The notes under the pieces: generated by a model
Told to the model about the DNA's origin: nothing
The model's database searches: none
What the model saw: only the letters and a program-made list of their open reading frames with translations
Shown here: positions 1-8,353 of the stretch, one piece after another
How positions within the stretch are numbered: position 1 is the first letter of the stretch
Layout: each line of letters begins with the position of its first letter
Program-made: the position numbers and the translations under genes
Origin: Hymenobacter daecheongensis DSM 21074
GTDB lineage: Bacteria; Bacteroidota; Bacteroidia; Cytophagales; Hymenobacteraceae
Assembly (NCBI RefSeq): GCF_900141805.1
Contig: NZ_FQYN01000001.1
Coordinates: 124,001-188,000, forward strand
Direction: 5' to 3'
Length of the DNA: 64,000 bases

Positions 1-1380
1 CAAGGTCAGTACCCGGTCGTAGAAGGTGACGAGGTGTAGACCGAGGCCGGCGGAGGCCAGTAGCTGGTTGGGGAGCCAATTCGTGGCTTCCACCGTACGG
101 GCAGCGACATAACCGGCATCGACAAAGGTATTTAAATAAAGCACCAGCGGAATGCGGTTGACTTTGGGGTCACGGATGGCATCGAGCTTGAGCTGGCCTA
201 GATCGAAGAGCCGATACGATACGCTTTGCTGCACCAGACCGTAGTGGCGGCCATCCACTACGTAAGGGTCGTAGCCGCGCACGAGGCGGTCGTAGCCCAG
301 GGCACGGTGGTCGATGTAGGCCACGCGCTCAGCGAAGCGCAGCTGGCCCTGCAGGTTGAAATTGTAGTAAAAACCGCGACCCAGGGCGAAATACTGGGCG
401 TACTGGGCGCTGGCGGTGGTGATATCGGGGGTGTCGGGCGTGAGGAAGGTGCGGTGCGCCAGGGTGGCCTGCGCGAAGCGGCCGGTGAGCGGATACGCAA
501 ACGTGTTGCGTTGATTCAGGGTAGAGCTTAGGCGCACATCCAGAAACTCGCGGCGGGTGCGGCCCAGATAGTAGTCGGGGTTGCGGCGCAGCACCGAATC
601 GGAAATCTGCTGGCGGTGGTAGGCAACATCCAGAGCAGTGCGGCGCTGCACGGTGTGGCGCCAGCGCAGCCCGGCCGTGACGTAGCGGCGCTCGATGGGA
701 AAGCCGGTTTCGTCGCGGAACGTAACAAGGCGGTCCTGCACGGTGGCGTAGTCGAGGGCGTGGCTGCGGTAGTAGGAAAGCGCGAAGCCGAAGCCCACGC
801 GGCGGCGGCGGCCGTAGCCGGGCGCTTCGTAGAACAGCTCGTATTTGCGGTTGAAACCCAGCTGCAGATTGCCGCTCAGATCTTCGTTGCGGCCGCGGAA
901 GTTGCGGCGCACCAGGTGCAGGCCATAATCGACGCGCTGCCACTTGTCGGGGCGGTCGAGCCAGGCGCGGAAGTTGCGGTCAGCGAGGGAGAATATGGGC
1001 ACCGGAAACGTGTACCAGCGCTCCTGCAGGCTAAACAGCACCGTGATTTCACCGTCGCGGCACACGGTTTCGGTGAGAACTTGGTGGAAAAGCTGCAGGT
1101 TGAAGATTCGGCGGCGGTTGGCTTCGAGGCGCTTGTTCAGCTGAGCGGCCGGGATGGTGTCGCCTTCGTGAAAATCCAGCTCAGCCCGTAGAATCGGCTC
1201 TTTCGTGACCTCATTGCCCACAAACAAAATCGTCCCTACGCGCAGTGCCGCATACTCGGGGCACTGCACCCGCACGAGACTATCGGGGGTCGTGGGCCGG
1301 CGGGTGGTATCTGGCCGGACGGCCATAGGATGGAAAGAGGAAGGCCAGCCCAGCAGCAGAAAAAGCAAACAGGCAAGCAC
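1..1380 (-). CDS. Omp85-superfamily (BamA/TamA-like) outer-membrane protein, 3' part beyond window
   Basis: The frame is open from GTG at 1380 to the window edge (460 codons), so the C-terminus is missing. It begins with a hydrophobic, signal-peptide-like stretch, followed by a POTRA-like segment (about residues 45-120) and then a long region rich in alternating aromatic residues and in Tyr/Arg, as in an outer-membrane barrel. A VRGY motif at residue 367 (271-282) matches the conserved VRGF/Y motif of the Omp85 L6 loop. Family members insert or export proteins at the outer membrane. An in-frame stop lies nine codons upstream of the GTG, so the start is constrained to 1380 or a non-standard codon close by. 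Last gene of the minus-strand run from CvpA. The specific role (assembly factor, or patatin- or phosphatase-linked Omp85) is not determined. Confidence 0.8.
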   Translation of the reverse strand, partial: MLACLLFLLLGWPSSFHPMAVRPDTTRRPTTPDSLVRVQCPEYAALRVGTILFVGNEVTKEPILRAELDFHEGDTIPAAQLNKRLEANRRRIFNLQLFHQVLTETVCRDGEITVLFSLQERWYTFPVPIFSLADRNFRAWLDRPDKWQRVDYGLHLVRRNFRGRNEDLSGNLQLGFNRKYELFYEAPGYGRRRRVGFGFALSYYRSHALDYATVQDRLVTFRDETGFPIERRYVTAGLRWRHTVQRRTALDVAYHRQQISDSVLRRNPDYYLGRTRREFLDVRLSSTLNQRNTFAYPLTGRFAQATLAHRTFLTPDTPDITTASAQYAQYFALGRGFYYNFNLQGQLRFAERVAYIDHRALGYDRLVRGYDPYVVDGRHYGLVQQSVSYRLFDLGQLKLDAIRDPKVNRIPLVLYLNTFVDAGYVAARTVEATNWLPNQLLASAGLGLHLVTFYDRVLTL

Positions 1381-1383
1381 TAG

Positions 1384-1500
1384 TGGAATTCTGACTGTTG
1401 AATTCTAAATTCTGAATTAGCAGGCTTCACCATAAGTATGGCAATGGCCAGGCTGGTCAGAAGGTTGATTCTCAATTCAGAATTCATAATTCACAATTGC
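1384..1500. repeat. Inverted simple-word repeat (7-bp word AATTCTG)
   Basis: Directly after the stop of the CBS gene, read on the minus strand, come degenerate tandem copies of a 7-bp word (AATTGTG, AATTATG, AATTCTG, AATTGAG). Near the start of the next gene the same kind of word array (AATTCTG, AATTCTA, AATTCTG) occurs on the opposite strand. The two arrays could pair as an imperfect hairpin in the intergenic transcript. Confidence 0.75.
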
Positions 1501-1502
1501 TC

Positions 1503-2180
1503 CTAGAGGCTTAGGTATTTGAGCAGGGCATCGAAACGGTCCTGCTCGCCTTCGCTGACCTCACCGGCGCCGCTGAACTGGGCCGTGATGATGTAGCCGA
1601 ACCGCTCGAGCGTGGCCGTGATGCGGGCCAGATCGGCGGTATTGAGCTTCAGGGTGAGGCGGATCTTGTAGGGGTCGTGCTCGTCCTGCGCGACGTGGGC
1701 GCTGAGAATCTTGGCGTTGTTTTCCTCAACGTAGCGGCTGATCTGGGTGAGGGAATAGTCGCGCTCGGCCATCGACATGACGATGATGCCGCCCTGACCG
1801 GCGGCAATGGGCATCTGGCCAAACGCGGCCAGCGTATCGCCCACCGTGACTACGCCCAGGTATTCGCGCCGGTCGTCGAGCACGGGCACGAGCTGGAGCT
1901 TGTTCTGAATGGCCAGCTCCATGATGCTGTAGAAGTGCTGATCGTGCTGCACATGCACATTGGCAAAGCCGAAAGGAACGCTGGCCAGGGGCTGGTCGGA
2001 GTTTTCGTGGTCGAGCAGGTCGGCTTCGGTGATGAGGCCGCGGTATTGCCGGTTTTCGAGCACGGGAAGCTGGCCCACATGAAACTCTTCCAGCCACTTG
2101 GCAGCCTTAGAGGCTGAGTCGGAGACTTTGAGCGGCGGAATCATCTGGTTGAGCAAGTCTTCGGCAATCATCGAATGCAT
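1503..2180 (-). CDS. CBS-domain protein with C-terminal ACT-like domain
   Basis: A 225-residue soluble protein. Residues about 3-55 and 70-122 form a pair of CBS motifs, each with a hydrophobic strand followed by a G-[LV]-[IV]-T turn (RGLITEADLL; LGVVTVGDTL). The rest (about 130-205) reads as an ACT-like fold (GIIVMSMAERDYSLTQISRYV). This CBS-CBS-ACT order is that of AcuB-like proteins, which are thought to sense adenine nucleotides; no ligand or partner can be read here. I take ATG 2180; a TTG at 2186 and an ATG at 2171 are alternatives. It lies 97 bp downstream of the alpha/beta hydrolase gene on the same strand, and its 3' end is followed at once by a simple-word repeat. Confidence 0.85.
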   Translation of the reverse strand: MHSMIAEDLLNQMIPPLKVSDSASKAAKWLEEFHVGQLPVLENRQYRGLITEADLLDHENSDQPLASVPFGFANVHVQHDQHFYSIMELAIQNKLQLVPVLDDRREYLGVVTVGDTLAAFGQMPIAAGQGGIIVMSMAERDYSLTQISRYVEENNAKILSAHVAQDEHDPYKIRLTLKLNTADLARITATLERFGYIITAQFSGAGEVSEGEQDRFDALLKYLSL

Positions 2181-2277
2181 CGGCAAGAAAAAGCTGAAAG
2201 GCGTAAATAAACTGCTTACAAACGATGAATAAGCGAACGGGCAGCTGCTTTGTTCAGTAGCGCCTAACCCGCTGACT

Positions 2278-3063
2278 TCAGGCCCCTACCGCCACCGGGT
2301 GCCCGGCCGTGCGGCGCAGAAACTGGCGCAGATAGGCATTAAACTCCTGAGGGCGCTCCATCATGGGAGCGTGGCCGCAATGGTCGAGGAAGCGCAGCTC
2401 GGAGCTGCTGATGAGGCGGTGAAACTCGTGGGCGACGGGCGGCGGCGTGATGGTATCGTTCAGACCCCAGACCAGCAGCGTGGGCACCTTGATACGGGTA
2501 AGATCCTTGCCAAGGTTGTGGCGCTGGGCCGAGCGGGCAATGCTAATGATGCGCAGGCACTTAGCATTGGAGTTGGTCACGTTGAAAACTTCATCAACCA
2601 GCTCCTTGGTCGCCACCTGGGGGTCGTAGAAGGTATAGGCCACGCGCTCCTGCACGAAGGCATAGTTGCCGCGCTTGGGGAAGGAGCCGCCCATCGAGTC
2701 TTCAAAAAGGCCGCTGCTGCCGGTGAGCACCAGCCGCCGCACCCGGTCGGGGTGGCGCAGCGTATAGACCAGCGCCACATGGCCGCCGAGCGAGTTGCCG
2801 AGCACCGTAGTGGGCTCGGTGAGGTGAATGGCAGCCAGAAAATCCTCCACGTAACTCATCAGGCCCGGTACGCCGGCCTTGCTCAGCGGCATCTCATAGA
2901 TGGGCAGCAGCGGAATGATAACGCGGTGGTCGGTGCTGAATTCGCGCACCACATCTTCCCAGTTGCTGAGCGCCCCAAACAGGCCATGCAGCAGCAGCAG
3001 CACCTCGCCGGTGCCTTCATCGACGTAGTTGAATCCGTTTCGTTCCTTGATCTGCAGTTCCAT
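2278..3063 (-). CDS. Alpha/beta hydrolase
   Basis: A 261-residue alpha/beta hydrolase fold protein without signal peptide. The HGLFG oxyanion motif (residues 26-30), the nucleophile elbow GNSLGG (Ser91), a late Asp in LVWGLND and the His in DHCGHAP make a full catalytic triad. The family includes esterases, lipases and C-C hydrolases, and the substrate cannot be told from sequence. Only 18 bp separate it from the upstream amidotransferase gene, so the two are probably cotranscribed. Confidence 0.88.
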   Translation of the reverse strand: MELQIKERNGFNYVDEGTGEVLLLLHGLFGALSNWEDVVREFSTDHRVIIPLLPIYEMPLSKAGVPGLMSYVEDFLAAIHLTEPTTVLGNSLGGHVALVYTLRHPDRVRRLVLTGSSGLFEDSMGGSFPKRGNYAFVQERVAYTFYDPQVATKELVDEVFNVTNSNAKCLRIISIARSAQRHNLGKDLTRIKVPTLLVWGLNDTITPPPVAHEFHRLISSSELRFLDHCGHAPMMERPQEFNAYLRQFLRRTAGHPVAVGA

Positions 3064-3081
3064 CTTCTCGGGGCGGGCGGC

Positions 3082-3684
3082 TCAGGCAGGTTGGGCCTGA
3101 CCGGCCTTTGCAATGATACAACACTTGACCCAATTGCCCAGCAAGGCCAGCCCATGGGTCGTTAAGAGGGCTTCGGGGTGAAACTGGACCCCGTATAGCG
3201 GAAGCGTACGGTGCCGCAGGGCCATCAGTTCGGCGGGCTCGTCGGTGGTGAAAGCTAAGGGAGCCAGCACCGGCGGCAAGTCTTTGAGCACCAGAGAATG
3301 GTAGCGCGTAACCGGCATCCGGGCAGGCAGGCCGGCAAACAGCGGGTCTTCGATGGCGCAGCTGATGGTGGATAGTTTGCCGTGCATGGGCCGCGCCGCC
3401 CGCGTGAGCCGGGCCCCGAAAAACTCGCCCAGCGCCTGGTGGCCCAGACACACACCCAGCATGGGCAGCCGCTGGTGATAGGCTTCGATGAGGGCCAGCA
3501 GGCAGCCGGCTGCAGCCGGCGTGCCAGGACCGGGCGAGAGGACAACGGCATCGAAAGCCAGCCGCTGGATTTCGGCCAGCGGCACGTCGTTGCGCACCAC
3601 ATGGGCATGCACGCCCAGCTGCCTGTAGTAGTCGAGCAGATTGTAAGTGAACGAGTCGAAATTATCGAGCAGCAGTACTTGCAT
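3082..3684 (-). CDS. pabA: Class I glutamine amidotransferase, PabA/TrpG type
   Basis: A 200-residue stand-alone amidotransferase subunit. It carries the family N-terminus DNFDSFTYNL, the oxyanion segment SPGPGTP, the nucleophile elbow GVCLGHQ (Cys79) and the HPE triad element (His169, Glu171). Such subunits release ammonia from glutamine for aminodeoxychorismate synthase (folate) or anthranilate synthase (tryptophan). No synthase subunit or trp gene is nearby, which favours the PabA role or a shared one, but sequence alone does not separate PabA from TrpG. It sits between cvpA and the hydrolase gene in a minus-strand series. Confidence 0.88.
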   Translation of the reverse strand: MQVLLLDNFDSFTYNLLDYYRQLGVHAHVVRNDVPLAEIQRLAFDAVVLSPGPGTPAAAGCLLALIEAYHQRLPMLGVCLGHQALGEFFGARLTRAARPMHGKLSTISCAIEDPLFAGLPARMPVTRYHSLVLKDLPPVLAPLAFTTDEPAELMALRHRTLPLYGVQFHPEALLTTHGLALLGNWVKCCIIAKAGQAQPA

Positions 3685-3762
3685 AGGCTACGTACCAGAT
3701 ACCGCGGGGCAGCAATTGGTTGGTAGTAACTCGGCTTTCGCCGCATAAAAGTTGGCCAGGGG

Positions 3763-4284
3763 CTAAAATACGCCGCGCAGCCGCGTAAGCAGCGTGCTGG
3801 CAAACGGCAGTACAAACCCAACCACCTCCAGCGCCACCGGCGTGGCGTGCTGCACCAGCGGCAGCACCTGCGAGTCGGCAACCAGCTGGGGCGAAAGCAG
3901 CTTGAGGCCGGCCAGCCCTACGCCGTGCAACAGCAGGCTCAGGCCCAGAATCCATTTCAGGGCCCCGGCTGCGCCGCCCAGCAGGTGGTCGAGCATGCCC
4001 AGCGGAGTGAGATGAACAGCGCTTTTAATAACGCCGCCCAGCAGATGCACGCCCCAGGTAATGCCCACAAACACCAGCAGAAACGACACCAGCGGCAACG
4101 CCCCGAAGGCATCGCCCACGTAGTGCCGCACCAGCGGAATGGCATCGTTGAGCAGTGTCAGCCCACCCACGGCCCCCAGCACAAACGCTAGCAGTGAGGC
4201 CACCTCCAGCACCAGCCCCCGGCGGAAGCCCTTCACGGCGCCCACCCCCAGGGGCAAGAGAAGCAATATGTCGAAGCCGGACAT
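3763..4284 (-). CDS. CvpA family membrane protein
   Basis: A 173-residue integral membrane protein that starts MSGFDILLLLPLGVGAVKGFRRG, here split as the typical CvpA opening: a short hydrophobic segment, then a G-x-x-R-G turn. Four hydrophobic segments (about 4-20, 27-46, 62-84 and 105-125) match the family. CvpA of E. coli is needed for colicin V production; in other bacteria the family is an envelope protein of unclear function. It is followed 78 bp later by the PabA-like gene and preceded by a word-repeat region separating it from yqeY. Confidence 0.85.
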   Translation of the reverse strand: MSGFDILLLLPLGVGAVKGFRRGLVLEVASLLAFVLGAVGGLTLLNDAIPLVRHYVGDAFGALPLVSFLLVFVGITWGVHLLGGVIKSAVHLTPLGMLDHLLGGAAGALKWILGLSLLLHGVGLAGLKLLSPQLVADSQVLPLVQHATPVALEVVGFVLPFASTLLTRLRGVF

Positions 4285-4286
4285 GG

Positions 4287-4393
4287 CGGAGAGGTTGTGA
4301 AGTTGTGGAGTTGTGAAAACGGAGTGATGATGTTCTGCTGGCGCTAGGTGCGCAGTTTGAACAACTCACAATTTCACAACTTCATAATCTCAC
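4287..4393. repeat. Inverted simple-word repeat (8-bp word GTGAAGTT)
   Basis: Right after the yqeY stop, read on the minus strand, the sequence runs as degenerate 8-bp words (GTGAGATT, ATGAAGTT, GTGAAATT, GTGAGTT). Just before the cvpA start the plus strand carries the same kind of words (AAGTTGTG, GAGTTGTG). The region between them holds no gene. Confidence 0.75.
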
Positions 4394-4396
4394 CGT

Positions 4397-4861
4397 TTAG
4401 ACATTCGTGTTGTTTAGCAGGTTGCTGACTACCTGGGAGATGACGCGGCCGTCGGCCTGGCCGGCCAGCTCGCGGGCGGCTACGCCCATCACTTTGCCCA
4501 GATCGGAGGGGCCGGTGGCACCTACCTGCTGAATGATGGCCACGATGCGCTCCACGATATCGGCCTCCGACATCTGCTGGGGCAGGTATTCTTCGATGAT
4601 GGCAAGCTCAGCCAGCTCGGTTTCCTCTAGGTCGGAGCGGAACTGCTTCTGGTAGGTTTCGGCGGCTTCGCGGCGCTGCTTGGCGGCTTTGGTGAGCAGC
4701 TTCATTTCGGCGTCGGGCGAAAGGGTTGCGCCGTGGGCTCCTTCGGCCGTTTCGGCCAGCAGAATCTGCGACTTGATGCTGCGCAGCGTGAGCAGGCGCA
4801 CTTTGTCCTTGGCCAGCATGGCTTTCTTGATATCAGCGTCGATGAGTTCTTTCAGAGCCAT
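4397..4861 (-). CDS. yqeY: GatB/YqeY domain protein
   Basis: A 154-residue protein of the YqeY family: MALKELIDADIKKAMLAKDK start, a charged helical body with EIGAA-like spacing, YQKQ in the middle and EEYLPQQMSE before the C-terminal helical domain, which is the GatB-tail fold seen in tRNA amidotransferases. The start at 4861 is chosen because the family begins with this helix; an upstream extension in the same frame has no family features. Proposed role is tRNA-binding or amidotransferase-related; it is not established. It is transcribed away from pdxJ across 129 bp. Confidence 0.88.
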   Translation of the reverse strand: MALKELIDADIKKAMLAKDKVRLLTLRSIKSQILLAETAEGAHGATLSPDAEMKLLTKAAKQRREAAETYQKQFRSDLEETELAELAIIEEYLPQQMSEADIVERIVAIIQQVGATGPSDLGKVMGVAARELAGQADGRVISQVVSNLLNNTNV

Positions 4862-4940
4862 AAGAGGGAGCTTGAGTAACGGAGTGAGTGAATGGCGGGC
4901 TGGGCCGAAGCGGCGCGGCACCTTGTTGGGCCGGGGAACG

Positions 4941-4948
4941 TAACTTTG
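4941..4948 (+). promoter_or_regulatory. Candidate -7 element TAACTTTG upstream of pdxJ
   Basis: TAACTTTG fits the Bacteroidota housekeeping -7 consensus TAnnTTTG and lies 42 bp before the pdxJ ATG. A clean -33 TTG at the usual spacing is not obvious. Confidence 0.5.
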
Positions 4949-4990
4949 GCCCGGTGCGGGCAGCAAAGGCCCCAAATTTCGCCCTATGTC

Positions 4991-5704
4991 ATGACGAAAC
5001 TTAGCGTAAACATAAATAAAATAGCCACGCTACGGAATGCCCGCGGCCACAACCGCCCCAACGTGGTGCAAACGGCCCTTGACTGTGAGCGGTTTGGCGC
5101 GGAGGGAATTACAGTGCATCCGCGACCCGATGAGCGCCACATCCGCTTTCAGGACGTGCGCGACCTGCGCCGCGTCATCAGTACGGAGCTGAACGTGGAG
5201 GGCAACCCGACGGCCGAATTCCTGGCCCTGGTGCGCGAAGTGCGGCCCGAGCAGGTGACGCTGGTGCCCGACGCCCCCGATGCCATTACCTCCAACGCCG
5301 GCTGGGATACCATCGAGCACCAGATCTACCTCACCGGCATCGTGACGGAGCTGAAAAGCCTGGGCTGCCGCGTCAGCATCTTCCTCGACCCCAACCCGGC
5401 CATGGTGAAAGCCGCCGTGGGCACCGGCACCGACCGCATCGAACTATACACCGAGGACTATGCCCGCCGCTACCCCACCGACCCCGCCGCCGCCATTGCG
5501 CCCTACCGGACGGCCGCCATCCTGGCGCAGCAGCTGGGCCTGGGCCTGAATGCCGGCCACGACCTCGACCTGGAAAACCTGGCCTACCTGAAGCAGAACT
5601 TACCCGGTCTGGCCGAGGTTAGCATCGGGCACGCGCTGGTGTGCGACGCGCTGTATCTGGGGCTGGAAAACACGATTCAGCTGTATAAGCGGCAGCTGCG
5701 CTAG
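4991..5704 (+). CDS. pdxJ: Pyridoxine 5'-phosphate synthase
   Basis: A 237-residue PdxJ, the last enzyme of DXP-dependent vitamin B6 synthesis, which condenses 1-deoxy-D-xylulose 5-phosphate with 3-amino-2-oxopropyl phosphate. The family motifs are all present in order: [13 protein letters not shown] at the N-terminus, [45 protein letters not shown] and SIGHALV. Length agrees with the family. ATG 4991 is chosen because the conserved first beta strand starts at once ([10 protein letters not shown]). It is divergent from yqeY and followed by a long hairpin repeat. Confidence 0.96.
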   Translation: MTKLSVNINKIATLRNARGHNRPNVVQTALDCERFGAEGITVHPRPDERHIRFQDVRDLRRVISTELNVEGNPTAEFLALVREVRPEQVTLVPDAPDAITSNAGWDTIEHQIYLTGIVTELKSLGCRVSIFLDPNPAMVKAAVGTGTDRIELYTEDYARRYPTDPAAAIAPYRTAAILAQQLGLGLNAGHDLDLENLAYLKQNLPGLAEVSIGHALVCDALYLGLENTIQLYKRQLR

Positions 5705-5719
5705 GGTCTGTGGAGAATA

Positions 5720-5834
5720 AAAACAGAACGTCATTCCGAGCGAAGCCGAGGAATCTCGCGTGCTGACGTCTGAATAGTAATCCCACATCAGCACGCGAGA
5801 TTCCTCGGCTTCGCTCGGAATGACGTTCTGTTTT
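5720..5834. repeat. Perfect 47-bp inverted repeat between pdxJ and mnmH
   Basis: Two perfect 47-bp arms (5720-5766 and 5788-5834) with a 21-bp spacer. The arm contains GTCATTCCGAGCGAAGCC and GAGGAATCTCGCG. Similar in architecture, though not sequence, to the hairpin at 13256. It could end both transcripts or be a dispersed REP-like element. Confidence 0.9.
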
Positions 5835-5857
5835 CACCATTCACTGCTAATTACAAA

Positions 5858-6922
5858 ATGCCCCGTCTTCCCCTCTCCGAGTTTCTGCAAGGCCCGGCCC
5901 ATGCGCCCATCTTAGATGTGCGGGCGCCCATTGAGTACGCGCAGGGGCATATTCCGGGGGCGCTGAGCCTGCCGCTGTTTTCGGATGAGGAGCGGGCCCG
6001 CATTGGTACGGCCTACAAGCAGGTGAGCCAGGACCGCGCCATTCATATTGGGCTGGATTTCTTCGGGCCGAAGATGAGCAAGCTGGTGAAGCACGCCCAA
6101 AAGCTGGCTCCCGGCAAGGAAGTGCGGCTGCACTGCTGGCGCGGCGGCATGCGCAGCGGGGCCGTGCTGTGGCTGCTGGAGCTGGCCGGCTTCAAAGTGC
6201 ATCTGCTCGATAAGGGCTACAAGGAGTACCGTCGCTGGGCGCTGGCGCAATTCGCTGAGCCCCGCCCGATGCTGATTCTGGGCGGCCTCACGGGCTCCGG
6301 CAAAACCGACGTGCTGCACGAGCTGGCCCGGCAGCAGGAAACCATCGTGGATCTGGAAGGGCTGGCGAATCATAAGGGCTCCTCGTTCGGAGCCATTGGC
6401 CTGCCGCCTCAGCCTACGCCCGAGCAGTTTGAGAACAACCTGGCTCTGGTGCTGAGTGAATTGCCGACTGATGTGGTGCCGTGGCTGGAAGACGAAAGCC
6501 TGACCATCGGCCGCCTCACCATTCCGAAGCCCTTTTTTGAGCAGATGCGCCACGCCCCGCTGGTGGTGCTGGATATTGCCAAAGAAGTGCGCACCCGCAA
6601 GCTAGCCGCCGAATACGGCAAGGAAGACCCGCAGCAGCTCGCGGAAGCCATTCAGCGCATCAGCAAGCGGCTGGGCGGGCTGGCTACCAAGGAAGCCCTG
6701 GCCGCCATCGAGGCCGGCGACATGGAAAAGATGGTGGATATTGCCCTGAGCTACTACGACAAAACCTACGGCTTCGGCCTCGAAAACAAGGCCAGCCGCC
6801 GCATAGTGCGCGTGCCCTCCGCCACCTGCGACCCGGTAGTGAATGCCGGGCTGGTGCGCGAGGCCGTGCGCCGCGAAGGGCTGGTGGAGCTGGCCAAACA
6901 ACCGGTAGCCCTGGCATCATAG
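5858..6922 (+). CDS. mnmH: tRNA 2-selenouridine synthase
   Basis: A 354-residue MnmH/SelU. The N-terminal rhodanese domain (about 1-125) has the active loop CWRGGMRS with Cys93, and the C-terminal P-loop domain has GGLTGSGKT at 142-150. The enzyme replaces sulfur by selenium at the wobble 2-thiouridine of tRNA-Lys, -Glu and -Gln through a geranylated intermediate, using selenophosphate. Its selenium donor enzyme SelD is encoded at 8698, so both halves of the pathway are present. Genes for selenocysteine insertion were not seen in the window. Confidence 0.95.
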   Translation: MPRLPLSEFLQGPAHAPILDVRAPIEYAQGHIPGALSLPLFSDEERARIGTAYKQVSQDRAIHIGLDFFGPKMSKLVKHAQKLAPGKEVRLHCWRGGMRSGAVLWLLELAGFKVHLLDKGYKEYRRWALAQFAEPRPMLILGGLTGSGKTDVLHELARQQETIVDLEGLANHKGSSFGAIGLPPQPTPEQFENNLALVLSELPTDVVPWLEDESLTIGRLTIPKPFFEQMRHAPLVVLDIAKEVRTRKLAAEYGKEDPQQLAEAIQRISKRLGGLATKEALAAIEAGDMEKMVDIALSYYDKTYGFGLENKASRRIVRVPSATCDPVVNAGLVREAVRREGLVELAKQPVALAS

Positions 6923-7086
6923 GCTTTGGGTAAAAGGTTGGCCCAAAAGTCAAATGCACCGCCGCACTGCCTGCTTACATCATCCTACACAGTTCTTTCA
7001 GTCGCTCTTCTACGCTGTCCTCACCTCTGCTTTGCCGCCCGCCATTGGCGTAGTGAATGCAGGGCCACTTAGCGCGGCGAAATGGG

Positions 7087-7125
7087 AGTTTACGAAACTC
7101 ATCTGCCTGGCGCGTTTCGTAAACT
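7087..7125. promoter_or_regulatory. Two operator-like palindromes in the mnmH downstream gap
   Basis: Within the gene-free stretch 6923-7287, GAGTTTACGAAACTC (7086-7100) and GTTTCGTAAAC (7114-7124) are each near-palindromic around a 3-bp centre and are inverted copies of each other over 12 bp (7087-7098 against 7114-7125). The centres are 26 bp apart. This looks like a pair of dimer binding sites, or equally a small hairpin. The rest of the stretch shows no gene; it is AT-richer than its surroundings. Confidence 0.45.
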
Positions 7126-7255
7126 TTAATTCGTAGAAGGGTTTCTCAGACCCTTCCGAGCCGGCAGCGGCCTACGGGCTCTTGGTGCCGGCCATCTGCC
7201 AGGCGTTTACCGAAAGGAGTCATTAATTTAACGGCCCTAGGATGCACGAGCACCT

Positions 7256-7263
7256 TATATTTG
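7256..7263 (+). promoter_or_regulatory. Candidate -7 element TATATTTG
   Basis: TATATTTG fits TAnnTTTG, 24 bp before ATG 7288. Its position argues against the in-frame TTG at 7261 as the start of the downstream gene. Confidence 0.5.
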
Positions 7264-7287
7264 GCCAATCTTATTACCCCTGCATTC

Positions 7288-7686
7288 ATGGACCCTATTG
7301 CGTCGCGTCGTCTCGAAATTCTCGCCTCGAACATTTTATTCTTTGGCTTGGCTGTTGCTCTTGTGGACAGCGCGTGGACAATGCGCGGGGCGCTCCACAA
7401 ACCCGCGACATCGGGTACGCTTTTATTGGGTTTCGTGGTACTCGGCGGGTTTTATTACGGCATCCGTCGTGGCGTCACACTGCTTAAATGGCTGTTCGTG
7501 CTCGGTCAAGGTGCCACGCTGTTGTACACCTTGGTGCAGTACCGCACGACCCTGTTGCCGGTGCTACACACCCCCTTATGGACGGCACTTGCCTATGTGG
7601 CGTTTTTTGGGTCACGCCTCGTGGCCATGTTTGTGCTCCTTCCCACGTTGCGCACCCGCCGTCCGGCCCCCTCTACTAGTACCTAG
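7288..7686 (+). CDS. Small four-helix membrane protein, unknown function
   Basis: A 132-residue protein I do not recognise. It has about four hydrophobic segments (residues 12-32, 44-60, 65-84 and 95-118) and a basic, Pro/Ser/Thr-rich tail, so it should be an inner-membrane protein. Its codon use (ATT, TTA, TTG, GCT, GTT, CTT) differs clearly from the CTG/GCC-dominated neighbours and the flanking DNA is AT-richer, which suggests later arrival. It is bounded by an operator-like palindrome pair upstream and a strong terminator downstream. Confidence 0.65.
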   Translation: MDPIASRRLEILASNILFFGLAVALVDSAWTMRGALHKPATSGTLLLGFVVLGGFYYGIRRGVTLLKWLFVLGQGATLLYTLVQYRTTLLPVLHTPLWTALAYVAFFGSRLVAMFVLLPTLRTRRPAPSTST

Positions 7687-7795
7687 CTAGGTGTTCACGA
7701 AAACGGTGGTTCAATCAGGCAGTGCGGCGGCCCGGCTAACTTTTGGACCAAAATTTTCAACCAAGGCCACCACAGCCCCAGGCCGGTTGCTCGCG

Positions 7796-7834
7796 AAAAA
7801 AGCCGCCCGACCCCATAGGCCGGGCGGCTTTTTG
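7796..7834. terminator. Bidirectional intrinsic terminator
   Basis: A 9-bp GC stem (AGCCGCCCG 7801-7809 with CGGGCGGCT 7821-7829), flanked by A5 on the left and T5 on the right, lies between the converging genes at 7288 and 7868. Confidence 0.85.
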
Positions 7835-7867
7835 CTGCGTTTTTAAACTACGCGGCCGGCGGTGGCG

Positions 7868-8248
7868 CTACTTGGCTGGCGGCACAACGGCCTTTTTTTC
7901 GGCTTCCTCAATCACCTCGAAGCCGAACTCGCCCAGGCGGCGCAGGTTCTGGCTATACACGCCCGTGAGCAGGTCGCGGGAGCTGCGGGTTTGGGGCACG
8001 AACACGTCGAGCAGCAGCTGGCGCTGGCCGTAGAGGTTTTTCAGGTCCTTTTCCAGCTGGTCAATCTGGGCCTGCAGGGTTTGGGCAACGGCCACTTTGG
8101 GGCCTACTTCGTCCCAGCTAGGCAGCTCCTCCAGCGCGTTGAGGGGCGATTTGGCCCCCAGCTTCTGGTGCTGGGCATAAATCAGCTCGTCGAGGGCAAA
8201 CAGGTCGGCGGGATTCTCGGGGATGACAATTCGGGGTTTGCGGGGCAT
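7868..8248 (-). CDS. Conserved-type coiled-coil protein, unknown function
   Basis: A 126-residue soluble protein with no recognised catalytic motif. It starts with a basic segment (MPRKPRIVIPENP), has a DELIYAQHQKL helix, then a heptad-like coiled coil at about 50-85 (QAQIDQLEKDLKNLYGQRQ) and ends with an acidic/Lys helix. No signal peptide or membrane segment. It is divergent from selD, with the 21-bp repeat array in the shared upstream region. Codon use fits the genome, so it is likely a real gene, but its role is not known. Confidence 0.75.
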   Translation of the reverse strand: MPRKPRIVIPENPADLFALDELIYAQHQKLGAKSPLNALEELPSWDEVGPKVAVAQTLQAQIDQLEKDLKNLYGQRQLLLDVFVPQTRSSRDLLTGVYSQNLRRLGEFGFEVIEEAEKKAVVPPAK

Positions 8249-8353
8249 ACTGAAATAGAATAAGATGTGAGTACTGATGCCGGAAGATACAGGAATTACC
8301 GACTCAGCCTGGCGCGCTGCGCCGGAGGCCCTTCCGAAGCATCGGAGGCCGCC

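Noticed and set aside
5720..5834. Insertion sequence end or attachment site
   Set aside because: No transposase, no target duplication, and the palindrome is complete by itself.
6954..7136. A 60-codon frame after mnmH
   Set aside because: No motif, overlaps the operator-like palindromes, no promoter; not supported as a gene.
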